The position numbers and the translations under genes were made by a program. Of a stretch of 64,000 nucleotides of DNA, positions 8,198-15,955 are shown one piece after another. Source of the DNA: Aurantimicrobium photophilum (lineage in GTDB: Bacteria > Actinomycetota > Actinomycetes > Actinomycetales > Microbacteriaceae); NCBI RefSeq assembly GCF_003194085.1, contig NZ_CP023994.1, positions 682,001-746,000 of the forward strand. Reading direction: 5' to 3'. Under the pieces are notes generated by a model. It was not told where the DNA came from and searched no databases. It saw only the letters and a program-made list of their open reading frames with translations. Position 1 is the stretch's first letter; each line of letters begins with the position of its first letter.

Positions 8198-8376
8198 AGA
8201 ACTTTCCTTTTCTTCGTGTTAGCCGTTTGGCTACTGAAGTCCAGAATCTAGAAATCTAGGTTTTGTCGATTTGATTTACTGCAGTGCAGGAATTCAAAAT
8301 CAATACACAACTAATACACAGCGAGTTGTCGAGTGAATTAGAAGATGCAATTCTCTTGTCTTTTAGAGGGAGGGGC

Positions 8377-8403
8377 GCTCACTTCTGTCACAATCAAGTG
8401 AGC
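8377..8403. repeat. Inverted repeat next to the attachment site
   Basis: A perfect 8-bp inverted repeat, GCTCACTT / AAGTGAGC, with an 11-base spacer, ends 7 bases before the tRNA fragment. Two AATACACA direct repeats (8302-8309 and 8313-8320) lie further out. These could be integrase or excisionase binding sites; this is inference from position. Confidence 0.4.
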
Positions 8404-8410
8404 AAACTTG

Positions 8411-8455
8411 GGACTCATAATCCGTCGGTCACGGGTTCAAGTCCCGTCCGCCCTA
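8411..8455 (+). other. 3' fragment of a CAU-anticodon tRNA: element attachment site
   Basis: The sequence contains the anticodon loop CTCATAA, the 3' half of the anticodon stem, a perfect T arm (ACGGG-TTCAAGT-CCCGT) and the acceptor 3' strand CCGCCCT plus the discriminator A. The 5' half is missing: no AGGGCGG acceptor strand or D arm lies upstream, and two pairs of the anticodon stem are lost. Anticodon CAU allows tRNA-Met or tRNA-Ile2. It is a remnant left by site-specific integration, not a working tRNA. Confidence 0.85.
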
Positions 8456-8461
8456 CAAGAA

Positions 8462-8488
8462 AGGGACCCCCGTGGGGGTCCCTATCTT
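8462..8488. terminator. Terminator between the tRNA fragment and the chitinase gene
   Basis: A perfect 10-bp stem AGGGACCCCC / GGGGGTCCCT with a 2-base gap, followed on the plus strand by ATCTTTGTTTT. It probably once ended the tRNA transcript and can also serve the chitinase gene coming from the other side. Confidence 0.8.
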
Positions 8489-8498
8489 TGTTTTCTGG

Positions 8499-10556
8499 CT
8501 ACTTGAGATTCGCCCCGATTACGTCGATGAGTTCTTCATCTCGGTCACCGCTGAGTTCCCACAGCATTGCTCCGCCAAGGCCTTTAGCCTTGATGTAGTC
8601 GACCTTGATTTTGATGGACTGAGGGTCGTCATAGCTGATCCAGAGCTTGCGCGCTGGGTCGTAGAGGTAAGGAACCTGTGCCTCGGTATCCCAGTAGCGA
8701 GTCATGGTTGGCAGATAGTTGTTCTTGATGTCGGTGTAATCAAAAACTCCCTTTTCCCATGTGCCCACGGAAGCGTTCACGCCGGACTGGTAGAGACCGT
8801 TAGCTGTCGTGCTCACGTTCTCCCAGCCGCGTCCGTAGAGGGGCAGACCCAATACGAGTTTCTGTGCAGGGAAGCCAGCGTTCAGATAAGCATCAACAGA
8901 ATCAGAGATGCTAAATCCCTGTGCAGTGTCCTTTGATCCCACGTTTAATGGAGCGTTGTGACCTGAGATGGGGTCCCAGCCGCCGTGGTAGTCGTAGGAC
9001 ATGAGGTTCATCCAGTCGATGATTCCACCAATGTTCTTGGCTTCCAGGTTAGGGATAGTGGTGGGGCCAGCGGGTGCTGCGATGGTGAGAGGGTGGTGCT
9101 CGCCATCAATTGCAGTCTGTGCTGCCAACTCTGCCTTGAACTCTGCAAGCAGCGCGGTGTAGTTGGCCTTATCTGCTGCAGTACCTGCATAGAGACCGCC
9201 AGAGACGGGGTATTCCCAGTCAATGTCGATGCCATCAAACCCGTAGGTCTTCATGAAATCAACACATGAATCAACGAAAACCTGACGAGATTCTGGCGTT
9301 GCTGCTGCAGCGGAGAAGTTCTTGCTCCAGGTCCAGCCACCGATCGAGATCATGGTTTCGAGGTTGGGATTAGCTGCCTTGAGTTTGGTGAGCTGGTTGA
9401 AGTTTCCGCGCTTGGCGCCCTGATCCCAGCTATCTCCCGCAAATGCTTTGTCGGTGTCTGCATAAGAGTCGCCCACAACACATTTGCCATCAGCGATGTT
9501 GGCAAAGGCGAAGTTGATGTGGGTGATCTTCTCGGCAGGAATATCCGCGACTTGGTAGTTACGGGCATAGGTTGCCCAAGAAGGGTAATACGCCACGATC
9601 TTCTTATCCCCGGTGTAAGCATCGGGGCTCGGAACGTAAGGGTCTACTGGTGGAGTAGTGGGGTCAACCGGGGGAGAAGTGGGATCTACGGTTGGCGTGG
9701 AATCTGGCTTGGCCGTCTCGGTGGGAGTGGGTTGCGGCGTCACTCCTGAACCAGCCACTTCACAGGTGCCCACAGTCGTCGCGCAGGTTGTGGGAAGCAC
9801 AAAGCTTCCGTTGTCGGTGAAGCCCAGAGAGACAGACGCCCCTGGAGCGATCGTTCCGTTCCAGGACAGGTTGGTGGCAGTGAGTACGCCACCAGCTAAG
9901 AAGGAGCTTGCGTTCCACATTGAGACGCTAGAGCCCTTCCAAGGGAGCGAGACAGACCACTTATTCAATGTGGTGGCGCCCGTGTTTGTCACAACCATGT
10001 CCACATTGCGTCCCGTGCCCCAGTCGCTGGTGACCTTGAGTGCGACCTTGAGTGCACTGGTTGAGGTTGCGGGAGTGGTGGGGGCTGGAGTCGGTGTGGT
10101 CGTGGGATCAACAGTTGGCACAGGGTCGGGGGTCACGGTTGAAGAGCCATTGTTCACGGCGCAGGTAGCGCCAGAGACAACGCAGGTGGTGGGCGTCATT
10201 GCCCCACCCTTTGAAGCTCCCACAAAGCCAAAGGTGACGGAAGCGCCAGGAGCTAGTGCAAGGTTCCAGTTGGGGCCTGAGAAACGATAACCGCCTGTGG
10301 TGCTTGTAGCAGTGGCGTCCCACGTGGAACTGATCGTGTTGGCGTAGGGGATGGTTACGGACCAGGGGTTGATGCTCTTGGTCGAAGTGTTCTTAACCGT
10401 GACACTTCCTTGGAATCCGGATCCCCAGTCTTGGGTGATCTTCCAGTCCACGTTGACGTCGCTCGTGACTGCTTGGGCTGGTGCAGAAAGTCCTGCTATA
10501 GAGATGGCGGTCGCTGCCAATGCGGCAATTGCCGCGGTCGGTCGTGTGTACTTCAT
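8499..10556 (-). CDS. Secreted GH18 chitinase with two CBM2 modules
   Basis: 685 residues from ATG 10556, preceded by GAGGAG; the longer open frame to 10730 lacks a signal peptide at its start. Order: Sec signal peptide ending SAPAQA (1-29), a CBM2-type module (about 30-135), a Pro/Thr linker, a second CBM2 module (about 168-265), a Pro/Thr/Asp linker (270-312) and a GH18 domain (about 317-685). The catalytic DGIDIDWE signature is at 441-448, with Glu448 as the acid. Such enzymes cleave chitin outside the cell while CBM2 modules bind crystalline polysaccharide. It lies just outside the integrated element. An inverted repeat at 10665-10683 may control it. Confidence 0.95.
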   Translation of the reverse strand: MKYTRPTAAIAALAATAISIAGLSAPAQAVTSDVNVDWKITQDWGSGFQGSVTVKNTSTKSINPWSVTIPYANTISSTWDATATSTTGGYRFSGPNWNLALAPGASVTFGFVGASKGGAMTPTTCVVSGATCAVNNGSSTVTPDPVPTVDPTTTPTPAPTTPATSTSALKVALKVTSDWGTGRNVDMVVTNTGATTLNKWSVSLPWKGSSVSMWNASSFLAGGVLTATNLSWNGTIAPGASVSLGFTDNGSFVLPTTCATTVGTCEVAGSGVTPQPTPTETAKPDSTPTVDPTSPPVDPTTPPVDPYVPSPDAYTGDKKIVAYYPSWATYARNYQVADIPAEKITHINFAFANIADGKCVVGDSYADTDKAFAGDSWDQGAKRGNFNQLTKLKAANPNLETMISIGGWTWSKNFSAAAATPESRQVFVDSCVDFMKTYGFDGIDIDWEYPVSGGLYAGTAADKANYTALLAEFKAELAAQTAIDGEHHPLTIAAPAGPTTIPNLEAKNIGGIIDWMNLMSYDYHGGWDPISGHNAPLNVGSKDTAQGFSISDSVDAYLNAGFPAQKLVLGLPLYGRGWENVSTTANGLYQSGVNASVGTWEKGVFDYTDIKNNYLPTMTRYWDTEAQVPYLYDPARKLWISYDDPQSIKIKVDYIKAKGLGGAMLWELSGDRDEELIDVIGANLK

Positions 10557-10664
10557 GTGGGTTATCTCCTCATCGAATTGTTTGTGCTCACCCGGTACTT
10601 GTGGCTGAGAGGGCGAGCTGTCATATTTCGAGCCAATTGCCCCAAGCTGGGAAAGGTCTGACTT

Positions 10665-10683
10665 TTTAGACGAAAAGTCTAAA
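10665..10683. promoter_or_regulatory. Candidate operator upstream of the chitinase gene
   Basis: TTTAGAC-GAAAA-GTCTAAA is a perfect 7+7 bp inverted repeat about 110 bases upstream of the chitinase start and 81 bases before the divergent DUF1684 gene. It has the size of a repressor site. The regulator is unknown. Confidence 0.45.
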
Positions 10684-10763
10684 TCTGTGGATAAGTATTT
10701 TCTTGATTGGTGAAAATGGAGTGGCTCCACGGGGCATAACCCCTTGAGAACTAATGTGAATCT

Positions 10764-11618
10764 GTGACCACTTCAACACCTGCCGCCACCGCCCCTCAGA
10801 CCCCCGAAGAGGCGTATGCCTACTACCGCAGTCGCCGCCATGAAATGGCGTTGCTGCCCCAGGGTTCGCTCGCGCTGGTCAACACTCAGTGGTTCTATGG
10901 AGCTCCTGGGGAGACCGAAAGCATCTGGGGTGTCAACGGGCTATGGTCAGCACTTCCTGAAGACGAGAAGGGCATCCAGTTGACTGCTTCGGCAGCTGAG
11001 AACATCACTGTTGATGGTGTCGTTGTAGATGGAACAGTCGTTGTCACTGGTAAGGATGCAGAGACTGCTTCCACCATCGTTTTTGACGAGACCAAGTCTG
11101 GAACCGTCATCAAAGGTGAAGATGGCAAATATGCTCTTCGCGTCTGGGACACCAACTCGGACGACCTGCAGAATTTTGGCTCAATTGATGCATTCGACTA
11201 CAACCCTGATTGGGTGATTACCGGAACATTCGCCCCTATTGAGGGCGGTCGTGCTGTTGAGGTGTCTCACCTCAAAGATCAAGGTGCTGGCCGTGACAAG
11301 GTGATTCCTGGCGACATCCGTTTCAGCATTGATGGTGTCGAATACGCACCCTCTGCTTTCAAAGAGGGCCGTGCTCTCATGATTGTTTTCTCGGATGCCA
11401 CATCAGGTCCTGTGACCTATAGCGTGGGCCGTTTCCTCATGGTTGCGCCTAATCCAGATGGCACCATCACACTGGACTTTAACCGCGCCTACCTGCCACC
11501 GTGCGCATTCAGCTATAACTTCAACTGCCCTATGCCTCCGGCAGAGAATCGTTTCCCTTTTGCTGTTGAAGCAGGGGAGAAGAACGTTCTCAACAAAGCT
11601 GGCGATCTACTCCACTAG
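10764..11618 (+). CDS. DUF1684 protein
   Basis: 284 residues with GTG start. The C-terminal signature DFNRAYLPPCAFSYNFNC followed by PMPPAENRFPFAV is the hallmark of DUF1684 (COG3358), a conserved family of unknown activity. No signal peptide is seen. TAATGT at 10752-10757 lies at -12 to -7 of the GTG with no ribosome site, which points to a leaderless transcript. The stop codon overlaps that of the convergent padR-like gene within the palindrome CTAG. Confidence 0.85.
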   Translation: MTTSTPAATAPQTPEEAYAYYRSRRHEMALLPQGSLALVNTQWFYGAPGETESIWGVNGLWSALPEDEKGIQLTASAAENITVDGVVVDGTVVVTGKDAETASTIVFDETKSGTVIKGEDGKYALRVWDTNSDDLQNFGSIDAFDYNPDWVITGTFAPIEGGRAVEVSHLKDQGAGRDKVIPGDIRFSIDGVEYAPSAFKEGRALMIVFSDATSGPVTYSVGRFLMVAPNPDGTITLDFNRAYLPPCAFSYNFNCPMPPAENRFPFAVEAGEKNVLNKAGDLLH

Positions 11619-12151
11619 GACTTTGCTGGGCGGCCTCTCTTGGGTCGACCTAGGGCATAGCCAGGCTGAGGCTGAAATACTGCGGCCTGAACATCTCCTA
11701 GCCATGCAGACACTGCTTCGCGATAGCGCATGGCAGCTTGTTCGTTCAGGTGCTGGGCAGGTGACTGTGCATTGGCTGCTGGAGTCTGTTCCAATAATGC
11801 ACCGAGCTTGGTCAGTAGCGCCGTGGCATGCTGTCCGCTCACACTTGAGCTGATCAGAACGACGTCTTGGACATCTGCCCATTCGGGCAGGACAGTAAGG
11901 TTGTTTCCTTCGAGCCACGCAACAGCTTGCTCTTTGCCCGCCTCGGTCAGCGCATAAAGGGGGAGTCCGTCCTCGGTGAGACCCTGATGGACAACGAGCC
12001 CTGCCGTGCTGAGACGATCCAGGGTGCCATAAACCTGACCCACGTTAGTCTTGGCGCGGTGCGGAGCACGAGCGCCAAGCTCGGCATGGAGCTGGAGGCC
12101 GTATGCGGGGCCCAGGGTCAAGATCCCCAGGAGTGCTTCGCGAACGGCCAT
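11615..12151 (-). CDS. PadR-family transcriptional regulator
   Basis: 178 residues. The N-terminal winged helix of the PadR type starts MAVREALLGILTLGPAYG, with NVGQVYGTLDRLSTAGLV as recognition helix and wing, and a helical C-terminal dimerisation part from about residue 105. It ends with a basic RPKRGRPAKS tail. PadR proteins are ligand-responsive repressors, often of transporters or stress genes. A 17-bp perfect palindrome at 12158-12174 overlaps its own -10 box (TAGAGT, 12163-12158), so autorepression is likely. No ribosome site is seen and the -10 spacing suggests a leaderless mRNA. The target gene is not evident. Confidence 0.88.
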   Translation of the reverse strand: MAVREALLGILTLGPAYGLQLHAELGARAPHRAKTNVGQVYGTLDRLSTAGLVVHQGLTEDGLPLYALTEAGKEQAVAWLEGNNLTVLPEWADVQDVVLISSSVSGQHATALLTKLGALLEQTPAANAQSPAQHLNEQAAMRYREAVSAWLGDVQAAVFQPQPGYALGRPKRGRPAKS

Positions 12152-12157
12152 AAAAAC

Positions 12158-12174
12158 ACTCTACTGAGTAGAGT
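12158..12174. promoter_or_regulatory. Palindromic operator at the PadR promoter
   Basis: ACTCTACT-G-AGTAGAGT is a perfect 8+1+8 palindrome beginning 7 bases before the start codon of the PadR gene. It contains the presumed -10 hexamer TAGAGT, so a bound dimer would block RNA polymerase. Confidence 0.6.
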
Positions 12175-12326
12175 CTCACTCTGAGAACTCGCTGTGAGGG
12201 GATAAACCCCTGTTGTTATGCGGGTCTGGGCTGTGTCACACTAGTCTCACAACACAATACGCACGAGAACAGCTCGCATCCATGTGGTCGTAGGGGAAGA
12301 CGCACCACAAAGAAAAGGATGAAGAG

Positions 12327-12827
12327 ATGACTGCAGTGTCGACCGGAGTGGTTTATATCCACTCCTCGCCTCGCGCGTTGAGCCCACATGTTGAGTGGGC
12401 TATTAGTCGTGTCCTCGGTAAGGGCATCACGCTTTCCTGGAGTCCTCAGCCCATCCTGAGCGGCGCTCAGCGTTCAGAATACGTCTGGCAGGGCCCTGTG
12501 GGCTCTGGAAGTGCTATTGCATCCGAGTTATTGGGCTGGGAGCACTTGCGCTTCGAGATCACCGAAGATGCCGCACCTGGTATTGATGGTGGTCGCTGGT
12601 GCCACACCCCAAGCCTGGGGCTCTTTCATTCGCCCGTGGATGCTGCTGGGAACATGGTTATTACCGAAAACAGGCTTCGTGCCGTGTTGGACTTTGCCGG
12701 TAATGATGCTGATCTTCTACGCACGGGCATCTCGCGCTCTTTGGGCGAAGAGTGGGACACGGAACTCGATGTCTTCCGTTATGCCTCAGATATGGCACCT
12801 GTGCGCTGGCTGCACCAGGTGGGGTAG
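12327..12827 (+). CDS. DUF3145 protein
   Basis: 166 residues. The start TGVVYIHSSPRALSPHVEWA, followed by LSWSPQP and VWQGPVGSGS, identifies the actinobacterial DUF3145 family, which is nearly always found next to fabF as here. The ATG follows AAAGGATGAAGAG. Function is unknown; conserved linkage to the fab operon hints at a role near fatty acid synthesis. An IS3-family element lies between it and fabF and has split the shared terminator. Confidence 0.88.
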   Translation: MTAVSTGVVYIHSSPRALSPHVEWAISRVLGKGITLSWSPQPILSGAQRSEYVWQGPVGSGSAIASELLGWEHLRFEITEDAAPGIDGGRWCHTPSLGLFHSPVDAAGNMVITENRLRAVLDFAGNDADLLRTGISRSLGEEWDTELDVFRYASDMAPVRWLHQVG

Positions 12828-12931
12828 TTCTCGCTTGAAGCTCTGTTAACGAAGAAAGCCCCTGCAGTTGAACTGAACCCCAAAAGTGGGACTCGTAATT
12901 AAGAGTCTCTACTTGAAAGGGAAGAAAGTTC

Positions 12932-13405
12932 ATGGATCTCAGGGTCAAACATTCACTCGAAACCCGCATCGAAGTCGCAAGACTTTTTGATGCGGGTTTT
13001 GGTTTTCATGCCATTGCTACACAACTCGGTCTCAAGCGGGAATCTGTGCGTAATTGGCACGACCAATATATGCAGGGTCGTCTTTTAGACTCAGCTGTTA
13101 TGGGCAATAAAAAGTATTCGCCTCAGTTGAAAATTGCAGCTGTTGAGAAGTTCCTCTCTGGAACGCCGAAGCAGGATGTTCTTGTCGAGTTCGATATCTC
13201 AACTCGCGCCGTGTTCGATAAATGGGTTGTTCTTTATCGCAACGAGGGACCTGAGGGTTTGTCGAAAACTGCGGGACGCAAAGCTCGTGGTGATGGGCCG
13301 ATGACGCCTGAAGAAGAACTTGCGTTTCTTCGAATGGAGAACGAGATTCTAAAAAAATGGGTAGCTCTAGCCCAGGAGGAAGATCGACGGCTTTCCGGTC
13401 TTTGA
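12932..13405 (+). CDS. IS3-family transposase OrfA (DNA-binding part)
   Basis: 157 residues. Helix-turn-helix segments are seen at about 10-45 (ARLFDAGFGFHAIATQLG) and about 65-110, followed by a leucine-zipper-like helix (EEELAFLRMENEILKKW) as in IS150-group OrfA. The ATG is preceded by a purine-rich GGGAAGAAAG. A -1 slip at 13351-13357 would yield the OrfAB fusion, the active transposase in this family; OrfA alone usually acts as a regulator. Confidence 0.9.
   Translation: MDLRVKHSLETRIEVARLFDAGFGFHAIATQLGLKRESVRNWHDQYMQGRLLDSAVMGNKKYSPQLKIAAVEKFLSGTPKQDVLVEFDISTRAVFDKWVVLYRNEGPEGLSKTAGRKARGDGPMTPEEELAFLRMENEILKKWVALAQEEDRRLSGL
13336..13357 (+). promoter_or_regulatory. Programmed -1 frameshift signal
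   Basis: The OrfA codons read CTA AAA AAA TGG, giving an A AAA AAA slippery heptamer at 13351-13357. GGAGA at 13336-13340 is 10 bases upstream, a distance at which Shine-Dalgarno-like sequences promote -1 slips. The OrfB frame is exactly -1 relative to OrfA here. Confidence 0.75.
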
Positions 13406-14265
13406 TCGTCACTGAGCTGGAGCACAAATACCCCACACGGGCTGTTTTGAAGGCGGTGGGGTTATCTGTCTCCACCTACTATCGCCACCGCTCCAAAACT
13501 CCACACGACCGTTATGAGCAGCTTCGACCGCTACTTCGTGAGGTCTTTGATGGTTCTTATCGTTCTTATGGTTATCGGCGCATTCGCGCCGTTCTTGCCA
13601 CCAAGCATGGTCTCCGGCTCAGTGGGAAGACGGTGTTGAAGTTGATGCGTCAAGAAGGCCGCACATGCCAAGTTCGACGACGGAAGAGATACAAGTCCTA
13701 CCGGGGCGAGATTGGCAAGGCAGCGCCAAACGTGTTGGCGAGAAACTTTGACGCCACGCAGCCGTCGAAGAAATGGGTCACGGACGTTACTGAGTTTTAT
13801 GTCCTGGGGCAGAAGCAATATCTCTCACCGGTGATTGATTTATTCAACCGTGAAGTGATCTCCTATGAACTAGCACCATCACCGGTGATGGGTTTAGTCA
13901 CAGGAATGTTGGAGAAAGCCTTCACGCAGCTCAAGCCAGGCACTGGGTTGGTGATGCATTCAGATCAGGGATGGCATTACCGTCATGCTGGCTATCAACT
14001 CGCGTTGAAACAACGAGGGATTACCCAATCAATGTCACGCAAAGGCAACTGTCTCGACAACGCAGTTGCAGAGAACTTCTTTGGACACTTCAAAGAAGAA
14101 TTCCTACGTCAACACACCTTCACCAGCATGCCCCAGTTCAAGCGAGAACTAGAGAAATACATTCACTGGTTCAACCACGAACGCATCCAAGAAAAGTTAA
14201 AGGGACTGAGCCCGGTTGACTACCGGACACAGTCCCTTGCAAACTTAGAAACGACTCCCAATTAG
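13357..14265 (+). CDS. IS3-family transposase OrfB (DDE integrase core)
   Basis: 302 residues, overlapping orfA by 49 bases. An HTH_21-type segment (YRSYGYRRIRAVLATKHG) precedes an rve integrase core. The catalytic triad is visible: Asp in WVTDVTEF, Asp in MHSDQGWHY and Glu in DNAVAENFFGHFKEE, the DDE spacing of the IS150 group. Expressed mainly as the OrfAB fusion, it would cut and join the element ends. No disruption is seen. Confidence 0.93.
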   Translation: MGSSSPGGRSTAFRSLIVTELEHKYPTRAVLKAVGLSVSTYYRHRSKTPHDRYEQLRPLLREVFDGSYRSYGYRRIRAVLATKHGLRLSGKTVLKLMRQEGRTCQVRRRKRYKSYRGEIGKAAPNVLARNFDATQPSKKWVTDVTEFYVLGQKQYLSPVIDLFNREVISYELAPSPVMGLVTGMLEKAFTQLKPGTGLVMHSDQGWHYRHAGYQLALKQRGITQSMSRKGNCLDNAVAENFFGHFKEEFLRQHTFTSMPQFKRELEKYIHWFNHERIQEKLKGLSPVDYRTQSLANLETTPN

Positions 14266-14318
14266 AACTCCCACTTAAGGGGTTCAGTTCAAGTGCAGGG
14301 GCTTAGTTCGTGTGTGGC

Positions 14319-15557
14319 TTAGTTGTAGCTGCGGAACGCAACCACGGCGTTGTGACCACCGAAGCCGAAGGAGTTGCTGATGGCGAGGATGTCGCCGGCA
14401 GGAAGCTCACGTGGGCTGGTGACAACATCAAGCTTGATCTCAGGGTCCTGATCGTCAAGGTTGATGGTGGGGGGAGCAAGACGGTTGTGAAGAGCCAGGA
14501 CAGTGAACATGGCCTCGATGGCACCTGCACCACCCAAGAGGTGACCGGTGGAAGCCTTGGTTGCCGACACGGCGATGTTGTCCAGGTGGTCACCGAATAC
14601 GCGACGCAGAGCGTTGTATTCTGCGATGTCTCCCACAGGAGTGGAGGTAGCGTGAGCGTTGATGTGGACGACGTCTTCGATCTTCGCGCCAGCCTGCTCA
14701 ATAGCCTGCAGCATTGCACGTGCTGCAGCAGAACCTTCTGGGTCTGGAGCTGTGATGTGGTACGCGTCAGAGGTGACAGCGCCGCCAGCAACCTCTGCAT
14801 AAATCTTTGCGCCACGAGCAAGTGCGTGTTCTTCGGTTTCGAGAACCAGAGCAGCAGCACCTTCACCGAGGACGAAACCGTCACGGTTCACGTCATAGGG
14901 GCGAGATGCGGCTTGTGGGTCATCATTGCGCTTAGAAAGTGCCTGCATTGCAGCGAACGAGGCAATGGGGAGTGGGTGGATAGCTGCTTCAGAACCACCA
15001 GCGATGATGACATCAGCCAAACCAGCCTGAAGGTGCTCATAGGCGTTAGCAATTGCCTCGGTGCTGGAAGCACAAGCAGAAACCACAGTGCGCACACCTG
15101 CACGAGCGTGCAGATCCATGCCGATAGCAGCTCCGGGGCCGTTAGGCATGAGCATAGGTACGGTCATGGGCAGAACGCGACGGGGGCCCTTTTCACGCAG
15201 GGTGTCCCATGCGTCGAGGAGAGTCCAGACCCCACCGATACCGGTGGACCAGTCAACTGCGAGGCGACCGGGGTCAACCTCGGGGCTGCCTGCATCTGCC
15301 CATGCTTCACGGCCGGCAATGAGAGCGAACTGCGAGGAAGGGTCAAGACGCTTGGTTTCAACACGCTCGAGGATCTCTTCAGCAGGAACCGCTGCCTGAG
15401 CAGCAAACTTGATGGGGATTTCCCACTTCTCAACCCACTCTTGCTCAAGTGCGCGGGCACCTGATTTGCCAGCAAGAAGTGCTGCCCATGTCTCGGGGGC
15501 ATTTCCTGCGAGAGGAGACGTGGTACCGATACCGGTGACGACAATCTTCTTGCTCAT
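14319..15557 (-). CDS. fabF: 3-oxoacyl-ACP synthase II (FabF)
   Basis: 412 residues from ATG 15557, MSKKIVVTGIG being the usual N-terminus of this enzyme. The catalytic Cys162 lies in VVSACASSTEA, with His in HINAHATSTPVGD and FGFGGHNA. It condenses malonyl-ACP with acyl-ACP in the elongation cycle of type II fatty acid synthesis. It is the last gene of the fabD-fabH-acpP-fabF operon. Its original terminator has been split by the IS3-family element just downstream. Confidence 0.96.
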   Translation of the reverse strand: MSKKIVVTGIGTTSPLAGNAPETWAALLAGKSGARALEQEWVEKWEIPIKFAAQAAVPAEEILERVETKRLDPSSQFALIAGREAWADAGSPEVDPGRLAVDWSTGIGGVWTLLDAWDTLREKGPRRVLPMTVPMLMPNGPGAAIGMDLHARAGVRTVVSACASSTEAIANAYEHLQAGLADVIIAGGSEAAIHPLPIASFAAMQALSKRNDDPQAASRPYDVNRDGFVLGEGAAALVLETEEHALARGAKIYAEVAGGAVTSDAYHITAPDPEGSAAARAMLQAIEQAGAKIEDVVHINAHATSTPVGDIAEYNALRRVFGDHLDNIAVSATKASTGHLLGGAGAIEAMFTVLALHNRLAPPTINLDDQDPEIKLDVVTSPRELPAGDILAISNSFGFGGHNAVVAFRSYN

Positions 15558-15648
15558 GAGTGGAATCTTTCTGGTGGGGTGGAGGGAAAGCTGGGGGATT
15601 GTAAGCAAGGGCCGGAACGAGTGTTACCGGCCCTTACCTACGAAATCC

Positions 15649-15894
15649 TTAGGATGCAGAAACGATGAAGTTAACTGCGTCGCCGACGGTCTTGAGGTTC
15701 TTTACTTCCTCGTCGGGGATCTTTACGTCGAACTTCTCTTCTGCGTTCACGACGATGGTCATCATCGAGATCGAGTCAATGTCGAGGTCGTCAGTGAAAG
15801 ACTTGTCCAGCTGTACCGTGTCGGTTGCAATGCCGGTTTCGTCGTTTACGAGCTCAGCCAGACCTGCAAGTACTTCTTCGGTGGACAGTGCCAT
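15649..15894 (-). CDS. acpP: Acyl carrier protein
   Basis: 81 residues, acidic, with the phosphopantetheine attachment Ser41 in DLDIDSIS. AAGGAG stands before the ATG. It carries the growing acyl chain between the Fab enzymes encoded on both sides. Confidence 0.96.
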   Translation of the reverse strand: MALSTEEVLAGLAELVNDETGIATDTVQLDKSFTDDLDIDSISMMTIVVNAEEKFDVKIPDEEVKNLKTVGDAVNFIVSAS

Positions 15895-15955
15895 TGTTAT
15901 CTCCTTGTTGGGGGTTCGTTTGACTGGTTTAGTTTACCGGCCAAAAGAGGCTTTT

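Larger units (their letters stand above)
1..8455. mobile_element. Right-hand part of an integrative element inserted in a tRNA gene
   Basis: The left end lies outside the window. Seen directly: a P4-type primase fragment, a serine recombinase, a reverse transcriptase and a tyrosine integrase, ending at a 45-base 3' tRNA fragment that lacks its own 5' half. The integrase gene is the last gene before that fragment, the usual layout of elements that integrate into tRNA 3' ends. The DNA here looks more AT-rich than the housekeeping genes after 8499. The intact tRNA copy should lie at the unseen left end. Whether this is a prophage remnant, a satellite or another integrative element cannot be decided: no capsid, terminase or conjugation gene is visible. 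Confidence 0.8.
12869..14291 (+). mobile_element. IS3-family insertion sequence, IS150-like
   Basis: Terminal inverted repeats begin TGAACTGAACCCC on the left (12869) and end GGGGTTCAGTTCA on the right (14291), extending with few mismatches to about 25 bp. A 3-bp target duplication AGT flanks both ends. Inside are orfA and orfB in the -1 frame, joined by an A7 slippery stretch. Ends, ORFs and catalytic residues all look intact, so the copy may be active. Confidence 0.93.
12846..14304. terminator. Bidirectional terminator split by the IS3-family element
   Basis: The left arm AAGCCCCTGC (12856-12865) plus loop AGT (12866-12868), and a second AGT (14292-14294) plus right arm GCAGGGGCTT (14295-14304), are separated by the IS. 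Removing the IS and one AGT restores a perfect 10-bp stem with a 3-base loop, preceded by GAAGAA on the left. The hairpin lay between convergent DUF3145 and fabF genes and can no longer form as one unit. Confidence 0.8.

Noticed and set aside
8370-8455. A complete tRNA gene at the attachment site
   Set aside because: No D arm and no 5' acceptor strand complementary to CCGCCCT occur upstream, and two anticodon-stem pairs fail.
10557-10730. Longer N-terminus for the chitinase
   Set aside because: The extension would bury the signal peptide, crosses the candidate operator, and the ATG at 10556 has a good ribosome site.
14310-15464. Plus-strand open frame of 384 codons
   Set aside because: It is antisense to fabF, which has all catalytic residues on the other strand.
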